From Terriglobales bacterium (lineage in GTDB: Bacteria; Acidobacteriota; Terriglobia; Terriglobales; Acidobacteriaceae), in assembly GCA_035651655.1 (NCBI GenBank), contig DASRFG010000025.1, positions 62,001 through 126,000 on the forward strand: 64,000 nt of DNA, given 5' to 3'. The translations under genes and the position numbers were made by a program. The notes beneath the pieces were generated by a model. That model made no database searches. It worked only from the letters and a program-made list of their open reading frames with translations, and was not told where the DNA came from. Positions 42,866-52,360 of the stretch are shown here, piece by piece (position 1 is the first letter of the stretch; every line of letters starts with the position of its first letter).

Positions 42866-43657
42866 TTACTCGCGGATCATCACCCGCTCAATCGCGCTGG
42901 CTCGGCCGGTTGCGGCATCGCACTCCACCACCACTCCGCAGAGCTTCACATCACCGGTCGCCGGTTCAAAGCGCACCGGCATGTTGTTCAGAAAACGCGC
43001 GATGATCTGCTCCTTTTGCACCCCAATGACGCCGTCGAAAGGCCCGGTCATTCCCACGTCGGTCAGATACGCCGTCCCTTTGGGCAGGATGCGCTCGTCC
43101 GCGGTAGGCACGTGGGTATGCGTTCCCACCAACGCCGTAACCTTTCCATCCAGGTACCAGCCCAGGGCGATTTTTTCCGAGGTGGCTTCGGCGTGGAAAT
43201 CCACAAAGATTACCTTGGCCTTGATCTGCGACAGCAATTCGTCGGCTTTCCGAAAGGGATCGTCATTGGCGCTCATGAACACCCGGCCCTGCAGATTCAT
43301 CACCGCGTAGGCCTCGCCCTGGCGGGTCTTACCCTCAAAAACTCCCCACCCTGGCAGGCTCGCGGGATAATTCGCCGGGCGCAGCAGACGCCGCGCCGGC
43401 CCGCTGCCGTTCGCCGACTCGTAGTAGGCGATGATTTCTTTCTTGTCCCAGACGTGGTTGCCGGTGGTGATTACTTCGATCCCACAGTCGAACAACTCCT
43501 CCGCCAGCGGCGGAGTAATGCCGAAGCCGGCGGCCGCGTTCTCGCCGTTGGCGATGATCAGATCGGCGCGCTTCTCCTTGGCCAGACTGGCAAGCCTCTG
43601 GCGGACGATGGTACGTCCCGGTTTGCCGAAAATATCGCCAATAAAGAGGATGCGCAC
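42866..43657 (-). CDS. YmdB-like metallophosphoesterase
   Basis: 263 residues. Dinuclear metallophosphoesterase motifs: LFIGDIFGKPGR (D), IIANGENAAAGFG (N-E), TTGNHVWDKKE (G-N-H), FVDFHAEATSEK, and ALVGTHTHVPTADE (H-x-H). This is the YmdB/TIGR00282 group, reported to act on 2',3'-cyclic nucleotides and to affect RNA levels in Bacillus. The GTG at 43657 gives the normal family start MRILFIGD after GGAG; a longer frame to 43702 adds non-conserved residues. Cytoplasmic. Confidence 0.87.
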   Translation of the reverse strand: MRILFIGDIFGKPGRTIVRQRLASLAKEKRADLIIANGENAAAGFGITPPLAEELFDCGIEVITTGNHVWDKKEIIAYYESANGSGPARRLLRPANYPASLPGWGVFEGKTRQGEAYAVMNLQGRVFMSANDDPFRKADELLSQIKAKVIFVDFHAEATSEKIALGWYLDGKVTALVGTHTHVPTADERILPKGTAYLTDVGMTGPFDGVIGVQKEQIIARFLNNMPVRFEPATGDVKLCGVVVECDAATGRASAIERVMIRE

Positions 43658-43725
43658 GGCGCGAAGCTCCAGCTTCAACCAACTTTCGATGGTAACACGC
43701 ACCGTCGCGTGCCTGGCTGAGGTAC

Positions 43726-45246
43726 TCAGTTCGCCAATTCCGCACTGCGCAGAAAGTCGTAATTGCCCGCCGGATTCAGCTCCAGATTCCTGACCCGTCG
43801 CGTGTGCACCAGCACGTTGTCCAAATACCAGAGATTGATGTAGGGCAAGTCGTTGGCCAGAATTTGCTGGATGCGGCGGTAGAGGTGCTTGCGCCGCTGC
43901 TGGTCGGATTCGCGCCGCGCCCGGTCAATCAGCGCATCCACCTGCGGGTTCGAGTAGTAGCTGCGATTGGCGCCATGCGGCGGAAATTTGTCGGAATGGA
44001 AGACGTATTCGAAGATGTCCGGGTCCTGATTGCCGCCGATCCAGCGCAGCGAGTACATCTGGAAGGCGCCCTTGGTCACATCTGAGAAGAAGGTTGCGAA
44101 CTCGAAGGTCCGGATGTCGAGCGCGATGCCGATCTCGCGCAATTGCTGTTGCAGCACGGCTGCAATCAGGCGCGTGCTCTCCTCGGTTGAGGTCTTCATG
44201 GTCAGGTGAAAACGCACTCCTTTGGTCGCCGGATATCCCGCCTCATCGAGCAACCGCCGCGCTCGCTCGGGGTCGTATGCGTAATCGGGGAGGCTGGGAT
44301 CGTAAGCCCAGCTCTCTGGCGGAAGCGGACTTTTGGCAGGGCGCGCCAGATCTCGCCACAGGTAGTGCATGAACGGCCGGCGATCTATCGAGTAAGCGAT
44401 TGCCTGGCGCACGCGTGCGTCCTTCACAATGGGATCGCGGGCGTTGAACGCCAGGTAGGCGTAAATCGTTCCCGGACCGTCCAGGATTTCGAGCGACCGG
44501 TCGCGGCGTATGGCCACGATCATGTCAGAGGTGAGCGCGTTGATGGCAAGGTCGGCGCTCCCCTTGCGCAGTTCGAGAGCGCGCGTGGTGGTGTCCGGCA
44601 CCACCGCGAAGCGCACGCGCTTCAGCCTCGCCTTTGCGCCCCAGTAATCGTCGTTGCGTTCGATGATGACTTCCTTGTCCAGTTGCGCCGAAACAAAGCG
44701 ATACGGCCCCGAACCGATGGGATGGAGCGCAATCTCCGGTCCGCTGCCATAGGGCACGATGCCGATCGCACCCCCTGATACGTTCCACGGCAGGGTCGCG
44801 AACGGCTCTTTTAAATGAAATACAACCGTGTAATCGTCAGGCGCTTCCACCCGGTCAACAAAACGATAGGCGGCAGACTTGGTGCTGCGAATCTTGCCTT
44901 GGAGCAGCGAGTCGAAGGTCCACTTCACATCGCGCGACGTGAGCGGGCGGCCATCGTGAAAGCGCACGCCGTGGTGGAGATGAAAAACGTAGGTGAGCGC
45001 ATCCGGCATCTCCCAGCGCTCCGCCAGCCAGGGCTGCACGTTCATGTGCTCGTCCCGGGTGAGCAGGTCGTCGAAGATCAGGCCGCCGATGCGCTCCGAT
45101 TGTGCGTCCAGGCCAACGCGCGGATCAAGGTTCGTGGGGCTGCTCTCGATGATCATCACCAGCGTGTTGGGATCGGGGCCATGTGTGCAGGAGAGTGTGG
45201 CGAGGAGGAGGGAGAGAAGGAAAAGCAAGCGAGGGGTGAATTGCAA
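43726..45246 (-). CDS. Peptide ABC transporter substrate-binding lipoprotein (family 5)
   Basis: 506 residues. The export signal LLFLLSLLLATLSC ends in Cys, suggesting a lipoprotein, followed by the SBP family 5 fold: ESSPTNLDPRVGLDAQSERI, YVFHLHHGVRFHDGRPLTSRDVKWTF, PIGSGPYRFVS, DARVRQAIAYSIDRRPF and a terminal QQILANDLPYINLWY. The start codon is uncertain: TTG at 45246 after GGGAG is preferred because the upstream frame runs through dispersed repeats and the end of anmK. Coming after nagZ and anmK it may bind murein peptides as MppA/OppA do; that is inference. No permease genes follow. Confidence 0.78.
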   Translation of the reverse strand: MQFTPRLLFLLSLLLATLSCTHGPDPNTLVMIIESSPTNLDPRVGLDAQSERIGGLIFDDLLTRDEHMNVQPWLAERWEMPDALTYVFHLHHGVRFHDGRPLTSRDVKWTFDSLLQGKIRSTKSAAYRFVDRVEAPDDYTVVFHLKEPFATLPWNVSGGAIGIVPYGSGPEIALHPIGSGPYRFVSAQLDKEVIIERNDDYWGAKARLKRVRFAVVPDTTTRALELRKGSADLAINALTSDMIVAIRRDRSLEILDGPGTIYAYLAFNARDPIVKDARVRQAIAYSIDRRPFMHYLWRDLARPAKSPLPPESWAYDPSLPDYAYDPERARRLLDEAGYPATKGVRFHLTMKTSTEESTRLIAAVLQQQLREIGIALDIRTFEFATFFSDVTKGAFQMYSLRWIGGNQDPDIFEYVFHSDKFPPHGANRSYYSNPQVDALIDRARRESDQQRRKHLYRRIQQILANDLPYINLWYLDNVLVHTRRVRNLELNPAGNYDFLRSAELAN

Positions 45247-45287
45247 AACCAAGCTCCCTCGGCTCGGGCCTCGACTTTTCAGTCGGC

Positions 45288-45339
45288 CCTCGCTCGGGAT
45301 GACAGTGTGATGGAGCAGTCGATCCTCGCCTGGGATGAC
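45288..45339 (-). repeat. Two degenerate copies of the short dispersed repeat
   Basis: Inverse-orientation copies: CCCTCGCTCGGGATGAC at 45288-45303 and GATCCTCGCCTGGGATGAC at 45321-45339. They resemble the complement of the copies at 37562, 55517 and 58334. They lie between the anmK stop (45365) and the peptide-binding lipoprotein start. Confidence 0.5.
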
Positions 45340-45364
45340 AATCGGGTGCGCGGTGCGGCTGAAG

Positions 45365-46561
45365 TTAGCCGGCATAAGAAACCTTGCCCAGGATTGCCGG
45401 ACGCTTCGCGCCTGTGGCTGAGGGAATGTTCGAGGGCAGCCGCCGCCAGGTCTGGTAGGCGAGCAGCGCAAAGGCCGCGGCCTCCTTGGCTTCGGCGGGT
45501 AATCCAAACTCATCAGTCCGGCGCACCTTCAAACCCAGCGGCTTGAGTTTGTCGCCGAGCATGCCCATCAGCGTGGGATTGCGGGCGCCGCCCCCAGAGA
45601 CGATGAAATCGCGGAAGGCTCCCGAGTTTGAGCCCCCCGGGCGCGCTCCACGCAGCACAAAATCGCGGATCGCCTGCGTAATCGAGCGCGAGGTCAGCGC
45701 GGTGGCCGTGGCCACAACATCCTGCTTCGGGGCCTTTCCGCAGCGCCGCAGAAAATCGCGCACGAACTCGCGGCCGAATTCCTCGCGTCCCGCGGTCTTC
45801 GGCGGCTGCCTTAGGAAGAACGGCTGCCGCAACAGGGAAGTGACCACCTTCTCCATAACCCTTCCGCCAGCGGCGATGCGGCCATCGCGGTCGTAATTCT
45901 TGCCGAAAAGTTTTGAGACGACCGCGTCCATCACCATGTTCCCCGGCCCGGTATCGAAGGCAATCACCTGCTCAGGAGTGGCGGCCGCCGGAAGCGCGCT
46001 CAGATTGGCGATGCCGCCGATGTTTTGCACGATACGGCCTGCCCGCGCATCGCGGTACAGCAAATAATCGAGAAAGGGAACCAGCGGCGCGCCCTTGCCC
46101 CCGGCGGCCATGTCGGCCGGCCGAAAATCGGACACCACCGGCACACCCAGGCGGGCAGCGATGATCGCCGCCTCGCCCGTCTGCCAGGTAGTGCTCACTT
46201 TCCGGCCGAGGAAGACCGCCGGCTCGCCCTGGTGATAGAGCGTCTGCCCATGGCAGCCCACAAGTTCAAGTATTACTTTAACGGTGCCCCGGTTGAGTTT
46301 TTCCAGTGTATTGCGCACCCCCTCCGCGTAAAGCTCACCCAGAAGAAAATTAAGCCGCGCCAGGTCGGCGACGCTCGCCTGCTCGGCGTTCATGGTGGCC
46401 AGAATTTTCTGCCTCACCGGGCGCGGAAAGGGATACTCGGCGTGAGCCAGCAGCTCAAATTTCGGAAGACTCTGCTGGCTGCCGCCAGAATCGCCGACCC
46501 GCAAAACCGCCACGTTGATGCCATCGGCGGATGTGCCGCTCATCACCCCGGCGACGATCAC
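45365..46561 (-). CDS. anmK: Anhydro-N-acetylmuramic acid kinase
   Basis: 398 residues. MSGTSADGINVAV (phosphate loop), LVGCHGQTLYHQG, TWQTGEAAIIAARLGVPVVSDFRPADMAAGGKGAPLVP, GGIANLS, AFDTGPGNMVMDA and the C-terminal FIVSGGGARNPTLMGML match AnmK throughout. It phosphorylates and opens 1,6-anhydroMurNAc released from peptidoglycan. Its start overlaps the stop of nagZ (ATGA), so the two recycling steps are coupled. The C-terminal tail includes an extra Pro/Ala-rich end. Confidence 0.93.
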   Translation of the reverse strand: MIVAGVMSGTSADGINVAVLRVGDSGGSQQSLPKFELLAHAEYPFPRPVRQKILATMNAEQASVADLARLNFLLGELYAEGVRNTLEKLNRGTVKVILELVGCHGQTLYHQGEPAVFLGRKVSTTWQTGEAAIIAARLGVPVVSDFRPADMAAGGKGAPLVPFLDYLLYRDARAGRIVQNIGGIANLSALPAAATPEQVIAFDTGPGNMVMDAVVSKLFGKNYDRDGRIAAGGRVMEKVVTSLLRQPFFLRQPPKTAGREEFGREFVRDFLRRCGKAPKQDVVATATALTSRSITQAIRDFVLRGARPGGSNSGAFRDFIVSGGGARNPTLMGMLGDKLKPLGLKVRRTDEFGLPAEAKEAAAFALLAYQTWRRLPSNIPSATGAKRPAILGKVSYAG

Positions 46562-47679
46562 GCCGACTCCTCACCGCGATTGCCGGGGCGATTAATTCCT
46601 TCGATGCGCACCTGCTCACCCAGCTCCCAAAGCTCGCGGCCAAGCCGCTCAATCACCGCCGGCCAAGGCGCCGCTTGCCGGCGGCGCGGCAGGGCCCTGC
46701 GCTTGAACTTCAGCACCCGCTGGCTGGCGGCGCGTACCTGCTTGGCGAACTTGCGGTCGCGCTCCGTCTCCCGCACCACTGCCTCCCAGGCGGGCAGCAC
46801 GTTTTCTTGTTTCTGGCAGAGAAGAAAAATATCGCACCCGGCGCGCAGACTGGCCACCGCTGCCTCCGCGACCGAGCGTCCCGCCAGCGCCCCGCCCATG
46901 TCGAGATCGTCGGAAAGCACCAGCCCTCGATACCCGATCTTTTTTCGCAACACCTCACCAATGAGTTTTTTGGAGAGCGATGCTGGCGTGTGGTCTCGCG
47001 TTATCGCCGGATACGCAGCATGTCCGACAATCACAAGAGGGAAGTCGCTTCTGAGTTTGCGGTAAGGCAGCAAGTCCTCCGCCCACAATTTCTTCCAACT
47101 TTTCTCGATTACCGGCTGGTCGTAGTGACTGTCCAGCGTGCCTTCACCCAGGCCGGGGAAATGCTTCCCGCAGCTCAGAACGCGAGCCTTTCGCAGCCCG
47201 GCCAGAAACTCACGTGCATAGGTGATGACCTGCTTCGGATCGGCCGAAACCGCCCGCGACGCCAATGCCGACCGCGAAGCCTCAAAGGCCAGGTCCACCA
47301 CCGGGGCAAAATCCGTATTAAACCCAAAGGCGCTTACCGCCTCCCCGATAATTTGCCCGTGCTTGCGAAATAGTTTCTTGTCGCCGGTAGCAAACACATC
47401 GGCGGCCGAAGGTGACGGCGCCAGCGCGTTGCGCAAGCGGTCCACCTTGCCGCCCTCCATGTCCACGCAGGCGAGGAGCGGTGTCGAAACCTGCGCCGCG
47501 CAATCGTCCAAGAGTTCCCAGGTCTGTTGTGGAGTCTGAATATTATGGGCAAACAGGATCACGCCAGCGGGCTGGATCTCGCGCAGCAGGCCGCGCAGGC
47601 TCGACGACATCTGCGCGCCCGAAAAGCCCATGATGAGGGTTTGGCCCGCCGCAGCGCGGAGATCGGTGGTTTTCGCCAT
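46558..47679 (-). CDS. nagZ: Beta-N-acetylhexosaminidase NagZ (GH3)
   Basis: 373 residues. GH3 NagZ motifs: LLACVDMEGGKVDRL, SCGKHFPGLGEGTLDSHYDQPVI (catalytic His loop), LPLVIVGHAAYP-like VIVGHAAYPAI and LVLSDDLDMGGA with the nucleophile Asp. No signal peptide, so cytoplasmic, cutting GlcNAc from anhydromuropeptides. The usual VDQEGG reads VDMEGG. A basic C-terminal extension (about 310-373) is longer than in E. coli. It is coupled to anmK by a 4-base overlap. Confidence 0.9.
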   Translation of the reverse strand: MAKTTDLRAAAGQTLIMGFSGAQMSSSLRGLLREIQPAGVILFAHNIQTPQQTWELLDDCAAQVSTPLLACVDMEGGKVDRLRNALAPSPSAADVFATGDKKLFRKHGQIIGEAVSAFGFNTDFAPVVDLAFEASRSALASRAVSADPKQVITYAREFLAGLRKARVLSCGKHFPGLGEGTLDSHYDQPVIEKSWKKLWAEDLLPYRKLRSDFPLVIVGHAAYPAITRDHTPASLSKKLIGEVLRKKIGYRGLVLSDDLDMGGALAGRSVAEAAVASLRAGCDIFLLCQKQENVLPAWEAVVRETERDRKFAKQVRAASQRVLKFKRRALPRRRQAAPWPAVIERLGRELWELGEQVRIEGINRPGNRGEESA

Positions 47680-47738
47680 CAGATCAAAACCTGCTCAGCG
47701 CCGAGCTGGCGAGAACGCCGATTGGAAGGGAAAGATCT

Positions 47739-50414
47739 TCAACCAGCCACCTGCTTCTTCAGCTCCGCCAGCAGATTCATGGCTTCGAGGGGCGTCAGCC
47801 GATCCAGGTCGGCGGCCCGCAGCTGCTCCAGGATTTTTTCCGAGAGCGGCGTGAACATGGTGAGCTGCACCGTGGATCGCGCGGCCTCATCCCCTGCCAG
47901 CTCGCCCGTGAGCCGATGCTCTGCGCTCTCGTGCTCCGCCAATACTTCCCGCGCCCGATGGATCACCTCCAGCGGCAATCCCGCCAACTTGGCGACCTCG
48001 ATTCCGTAGCTGCGGTCAGCCGGTCCCGGCTCAACCTTGCGCAGGAAGACAATCCCGCCGCCGGTTTCCTTCACGGAAACGTGATAGTTCTTCACGCCCG
48101 AGAGCTTTTCCGCCAGCTCGGTCAGCTCGTGGTAGTGGGTCGCGAAGAGGGTCTTTGCCCGGGTTCGCGCTTGCAAATATTCAATGGCCGCCCAGGCAAT
48201 GGCCAATCCATCGTAAGTCGCCGTGCCGCGACCGACCTCATCGAGCAGCACCAACGAACGTGGCGTCGCGGTGTGCAGGATGGCGGCGGTTTCCGTCATC
48301 TCCACCATAAACGTCGAGCGCCCGCGGGCTAGGTTGTCGCTGGCGCCGATGCGGGTAAATACCCGGTCAATTACGCCCAGCCGTGCCGCCCGCGCCGGCA
48401 CAAACGATCCCATCTGCGCCAGGATCACGATCAGCGCCGCCTGCCGCAGGTAGGTTGACTTGCCGCCCATGTTGGGCCCGGTGAGGATGAGGATGGTGTC
48501 CGTGGTCGGGTTGAGATACAGATCGTTGGCTATAAAGCGCTCGCTGCTCGTAGTCAGCTCAGGCTGCTCGATCACCGGGTGGCGACCTTCGACAATCTCA
48601 ATGTCGCCGCCATCGTCAAACTTCGGCCGGCAATAGTTCCGCACCGCGGCCACATGCGCGAAAGCAGCCAGCAGGTCGGCCTCGGCAATGGCCAGCGCGG
48701 TTTGCCGAATCCGTCGCGCCTCGGTGGCGATGGCCCCCCGCAGCTCGGTAAACAGCCGTCGCTCGATCTCGACGATCTTTTCCTGGGCGTCGAGGATCTT
48801 GGCTTCGTACTCTTTCAGCTCGGGCGTGGTGAAACGCTCGGCATTCACCAGCGTCTGTTTGCGCTCGTAGTCCTGCGGCGCCAGGTGCTGGTTGGCCTTC
48901 GAAATCTCCAGGTAGTAGCCGAAGACAGAGTTAAACTTTACCTTTAAGGAAGCGATTCCCGTGCGCTGCCGCTCGCGCTGCTCCACCTGCGCCAGATATT
49001 GCTTGCTGTTGCGGCTCAGGTCGCGCAACTCGTCGAGCGCGGCGTCCACACCGCTGCGAATCACGCCGCCATCGGCAAAGCTCAGCGGCGGCTCGGGCAC
49101 GATGGTGGTATCAATGCGGTGCCGCAGGTTCGCCAGTTCATCCAAAGCCGCATGTAGGCTGCGCAGCCGCTCCGCCGAGAGCTGTCCCAGCGCCGCCTTC
49201 ACCGCCGGAATTTTCGCCAGCGACGCAGCCAACGCCAGCACGTCGCGCGGGTTTGCGGTTTCAAGGGTCACCCGGCTCAACAGTCGCTCCAGGTCGAGAA
49301 TTCCCTGCAGCGCCCGGCGCATGTCTTCCCGGGCGACCGTGTCCTTCACCGCGGCTTCCACGGCGTCCAGCCGGCCATTGATCTCGGATACATCAACCGA
49401 GGGCCGTAGCATCCAGGCGCGCAGCAGGCGCTTGCCCATGGGCGTGACCGTCGCATCCACGGCGCGGAACAGAGTTACGCCATCCGCCGCGCCCGCGAAC
49501 AACGGCTCCGTCAGCTCCAGGTTGCGCACCGTCACCGCGTCCAGCACCAGGCAATTCTGGCGCTCATAAAACCCGATGCGATCAATGTGGTCGAGCGTGC
49601 CGCGCTGGGTGCTGCGGGCGTAGTGCAGGATGGCGCCTGCCGCGGTCGCCGCCGCCGGCTTCCCGGCCAGGCCAAAGCCCTCGAGCGAGAGCACTCCAAA
49701 ATGATTTTCTACTAACGGAATGGCATGATCGGGCGCGAAGATCCAGTCATCCAGCGGCGTCTCCGCCCAGCTGACGATGCCATCGCCCGCCATGCGGGGC
49801 AGAGAAGCGGGCGCAGTCTTTTGCCGCGCTTGAGGGTTTCCATTCCTGACTGGCGACACCTCAAACAGCGGCGCCGAGGACCCAAACAGCAGCTCGCGCG
49901 GGCGCAACTGCTGCAGCTCGTCCCGGATGCGGCGCTCGGCGTCGGCGCCCTGAAACTCGGTTGCCCGGAACTCGCCGGTTGAGAGGTCGAGCGCGGCAAA
50001 ACCCACCGCATTCCCCACCTTGGCCAGCGCGGCCAGAAAATTGTTTTCTTCGGAACCAAGTGACGAATCGGCCGCCGTTCCCGGCGTGACCACCCGCGTC
50101 ACCTCGCGCCGTACTAGCTTTTTGGCCAGGCGCGCGTCTTCCATCTGGTCGCAAATTGCTACCTTGAAGCCCTTGCGGATCAGCTTGGAGATGTACCCCT
50201 CGGCGCTGTGGTAAGGCACACCGCACATGGGCACCGCATTGCCCTTTTCCTTATTGCGCGCCGTCAGCGTGATCTGCAGCTCGCGGGCCGCCACAACGGC
50301 GTCTTCGAAGAACAGCTCGTAAAAATCGCCCAGCCGGAAGAAAAGCAACGCCTGCGGGTGCTCTTTTTTTATGGCGGTGTACTGCCGCATCAACGGCGTG
50401 GAAGGCTCGGTCAT
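47739..50414 (-). CDS. mutS: DNA mismatch repair protein MutS
   Basis: 891 residues, full length. [31 protein letters not shown] has the mismatch-reading F-x-E (FYE); the connector, lever and clamp domains follow; the ATPase has [13 protein letters not shown] (Walker A), [22 protein letters not shown] (Walker B/D-loop) and [12 protein letters not shown]. The C-terminal ends in a short AELKKQVAG helix. Start ATG at 50414 gives [12 protein letters not shown], the expected N-terminus, with GGTG upstream. mutL is not in the window. Confidence 0.95.
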   Translation of the reverse strand: MTEPSTPLMRQYTAIKKEHPQALLFFRLGDFYELFFEDAVVAARELQITLTARNKEKGNAVPMCGVPYHSAEGYISKLIRKGFKVAICDQMEDARLAKKLVRREVTRVVTPGTAADSSLGSEENNFLAALAKVGNAVGFAALDLSTGEFRATEFQGADAERRIRDELQQLRPRELLFGSSAPLFEVSPVRNGNPQARQKTAPASLPRMAGDGIVSWAETPLDDWIFAPDHAIPLVENHFGVLSLEGFGLAGKPAAATAAGAILHYARSTQRGTLDHIDRIGFYERQNCLVLDAVTVRNLELTEPLFAGAADGVTLFRAVDATVTPMGKRLLRAWMLRPSVDVSEINGRLDAVEAAVKDTVAREDMRRALQGILDLERLLSRVTLETANPRDVLALAASLAKIPAVKAALGQLSAERLRSLHAALDELANLRHRIDTTIVPEPPLSFADGGVIRSGVDAALDELRDLSRNSKQYLAQVEQRERQRTGIASLKVKFNSVFGYYLEISKANQHLAPQDYERKQTLVNAERFTTPELKEYEAKILDAQEKIVEIERRLFTELRGAIATEARRIRQTALAIAEADLLAAFAHVAAVRNYCRPKFDDGGDIEIVEGRHPVIEQPELTTSSERFIANDLYLNPTTDTILILTGPNMGGKSTYLRQAALIVILAQMGSFVPARAARLGVIDRVFTRIGASDNLARGRSTFMVEMTETAAILHTATPRSLVLLDEVGRGTATYDGLAIAWAAIEYLQARTRAKTLFATHYHELTELAEKLSGVKNYHVSVKETGGGIVFLRKVEPGPADRSYGIEVAKLAGLPLEVIHRAREVLAEHESAEHRLTGELAGDEAARSTVQLTMFTPLSEKILEQLRAADLDRLTPLEAMNLLAELKKQVAG

Positions 50415-50530
50415 CTGCACCGGAGTAGGTGGCCGGATTATAACAAAGCCAGCTGTGGGAACTCGCCACACTTTGGTAGCTGCCAACCCCGCGGTTGACT
50501 CTAGCTCGCGGCGGTGGTTTCCTACAGTGC

Positions 50531-51523
50531 ATGGAACTGCGCAAGGACCCCATCACTCGCTCCTGGGTGATCACCGGAGACGCTCCCGATGCGCCCCGCC
50601 GCGAGGAGCGCTTCTGCCGCTTCTGTCCCGATGCGCCCTCGCAGCCGCAAGTAGTTTCCTCCATGCCTTCACTCGACGGCGGCCCCTGGTCGGCGCGCGC
50701 CGTGGTGCATCCCGCGCCGCTCTACCGGGTGGAGGGAGATCCGCAACGGCGCGGAGAGGGCATCTACGACCGCATGTCTTCGGTGGGGGCCCATGAGGTG
50801 CTAGTGGAGAACGTTCGTCATGATCGCCATTTGTGGCGGGCCAGCGATGCCGAAATCGAGCGCTTCCTGGTCCTGGCCGGACAACGCATCCAGGACCTAA
50901 AACGCGACCAGCGTTTCAAATACGTCAGCATCTTCAAGGATTACGGCAATGTTGCCGGCCAGGAGTTCGAGCACCCCACCTCGCAACTCACCGGCACCAC
51001 CTTCGTTCCCCGCCGTGTGCTCTACGAGCTGCGCGCCAGCCGCGACTATTACGGCCAAAAAGAGCGTTGCGTCTTCTGCGACATCCTGGCGCAGGAGGAG
51101 CGGCAAGGGGTGCGCATCATCGAAACTCGCGGCGACTACACCGCTCTTTGTCCTTACGCCCCGCGTGTTCCCTATGAAACCTGGATCGTGCCCCGCTTCC
51201 ACGAAGCCGCCTTCGAGCGCGCGGCCCTGGTTCGGCCAGGGGCGTTGCTCGATCTTGCCACCCTCTTGCGCCGGACCTTGGACCGCATTCGCTCCATCAC
51301 CGAGGACTTCCATCTGGTCCTGCACACATCGCCCAATAGTTTGCATGAGTCCAGCAGCTTGGAGTATTGGAAGACCATCGACGAGGACTACCACTGGCAC
51401 ATCGAGATCATGCCCATCATCGCCAGCAAGGCCAAGTCCTACACCTTCAAAGAGGTGTATTACAGCCCGCTGAGCTCGGAAACCGCCGCCCAGCGCCTGC
51501 GCGAAGCTTCTGCGGGAGCCTGA
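50531..51523 (+). CDS. GalT-family (HIT-type) uridylyltransferase-like protein, nucleophile position altered
   Basis: 330 residues with two HIT-like halves. [15 protein letters not shown], the zinc pairs CRFC and CVFC, and YHWHIEIMP in the second half are typical of galactose-1-phosphate uridylyltransferase family proteins. However the active-site motif, H-P-H-x-Q with the second His as uridylyl acceptor, here reads EHPTSQ, with Thr at that place. So the canonical covalent mechanism is doubtful; it may use another nucleotide sugar reaction such as a phosphorylase. No other galactose genes are nearby. Divergent from mutS; a small gene follows 5 bases after. Confidence 0.78.
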   Translation: MELRKDPITRSWVITGDAPDAPRREERFCRFCPDAPSQPQVVSSMPSLDGGPWSARAVVHPAPLYRVEGDPQRRGEGIYDRMSSVGAHEVLVENVRHDRHLWRASDAEIERFLVLAGQRIQDLKRDQRFKYVSIFKDYGNVAGQEFEHPTSQLTGTTFVPRRVLYELRASRDYYGQKERCVFCDILAQEERQGVRIIETRGDYTALCPYAPRVPYETWIVPRFHEAAFERAALVRPGALLDLATLLRRTLDRIRSITEDFHLVLHTSPNSLHESSSLEYWKTIDEDYHWHIEIMPIIASKAKSYTFKEVYYSPLSSETAAQRLREASAGA

Positions 51524-51528
51524 CTTCA

Positions 51529-51903
51529 ATGAACTCCATCGGCAACCCTCGCCGCATGAAGACCTACACCGGGCAGATGGGATACGTTTACCAGTACTAC
51601 TTTGTCGGCAAGCGTCCCGCTCTGGCCGATGCTCCCGAAGCGCCCGCCACGGAATACATCTTCGACGTCACTCCCGATCGCAAGACCACTTACGCGGTGA
51701 GCATTTTCCTGCGCGACGCTGCCCTCGAATCCTGGCGTGCCGCCCACGGCCGCAATTTAAGCGACACCGAGCAATACGCCGCCGCCAAGATGCGCCTGCT
51801 GCGCGGCTTCGACGAGATCGAAAACTTGAAAAAAGATAGCCGTCGCTTGTCCGTGGACGCCACGAACATCGACGAGCTGCTGGCAGACTTGCGCCTGGAA
51901 TGA
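51529..51903 (+). CDS. Small cytoplasmic protein, function unknown
   Basis: 124 residues, MNSIGNPRRMKTYTGQMGYVYQYYFVGKRPAL at the start, then EYIFDVTPDRKTTYAVSIFLRDAALESWRAAHGR, and a helical acidic C-terminus. No Cys and no membrane helix. The aromatic MGYVYQYYF segment is striking. Start ATG lies 5 bases after the GalT-like stop, with GGGAG inside that gene's end as ribosome site; an internal Met at codon 11 is an alternative start. Co-transcription with the GalT-like gene is likely. No family recognised. Confidence 0.65.
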   Translation: MNSIGNPRRMKTYTGQMGYVYQYYFVGKRPALADAPEAPATEYIFDVTPDRKTTYAVSIFLRDAALESWRAAHGRNLSDTEQYAAAKMRLLRGFDEIENLKKDSRRLSVDATNIDELLADLRLE

Positions 51904-52360
51904 AACCTTCTTTTGTCATTCCTGTGAGAGCGCTGACTGAAAACTCGAAGCGCTAACGAATGGACCTTTTGACTTGCACACCGCCTTGAGCCCAGCGGAC
52001 GGTCTTAACTTTTCTTGCTCGCTGCGCAGGCGCGCGCGAGATGGCGAGCCCACGCTATCTCGCCGGCGACACGCCTGCCACGGGAGGTCTGAATGAGCTG
52101 TCGGGAGACAGTCAGCAGGTCCCGGCTGGTGTCCAGCAGAAGGCGGGACTTCACCACCCTGGTTAACGGCTTCCAGTTCAAGGCCAGCATGTCAGATAGG
52201 ATGCTACAGCTGGAACCTATGATAGTCCTCTCTCCCGTACTATCCAACCCTGCCGCAGTCCTGAAACCGACCTTCCCAGCACCTGAGGCTGCTTAAACTC
52301 TCGTTTCCCCTGGGCGGGCAGAATATAATCGCTACTGCACAAAAATAGAGACACCTGCCC
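51904..52360. other. Long intergenic region before the heme operon
   Basis: About 457 bases without a convincing gene. A dyad GCGAGAT / ATCTCGC occupies 52036-52063. TATAAT at 52324-52329 lies 31 bases before the hemX GTG and is a plausible -10, but no matching -35 is seen. A minus-strand frame at 52005-52247 lacks a ribosome site. A structured leader RNA for the heme genes is possible but unproven. Confidence 0.4.

Noticed and set aside
42656-43720. 354-codon plus-strand frame across the HAD and YmdB-like genes
   Set aside because: Both minus-strand genes under it have complete motif sets; the frame crosses both and matches nothing I recognise.
51904-52360. Possible structured RNA (RNase P, tmRNA, 6S) in the long gap before hemX
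   Set aside because: None of the conserved sequence blocks of these RNAs could be found by eye; only a 7-base dyad is present.
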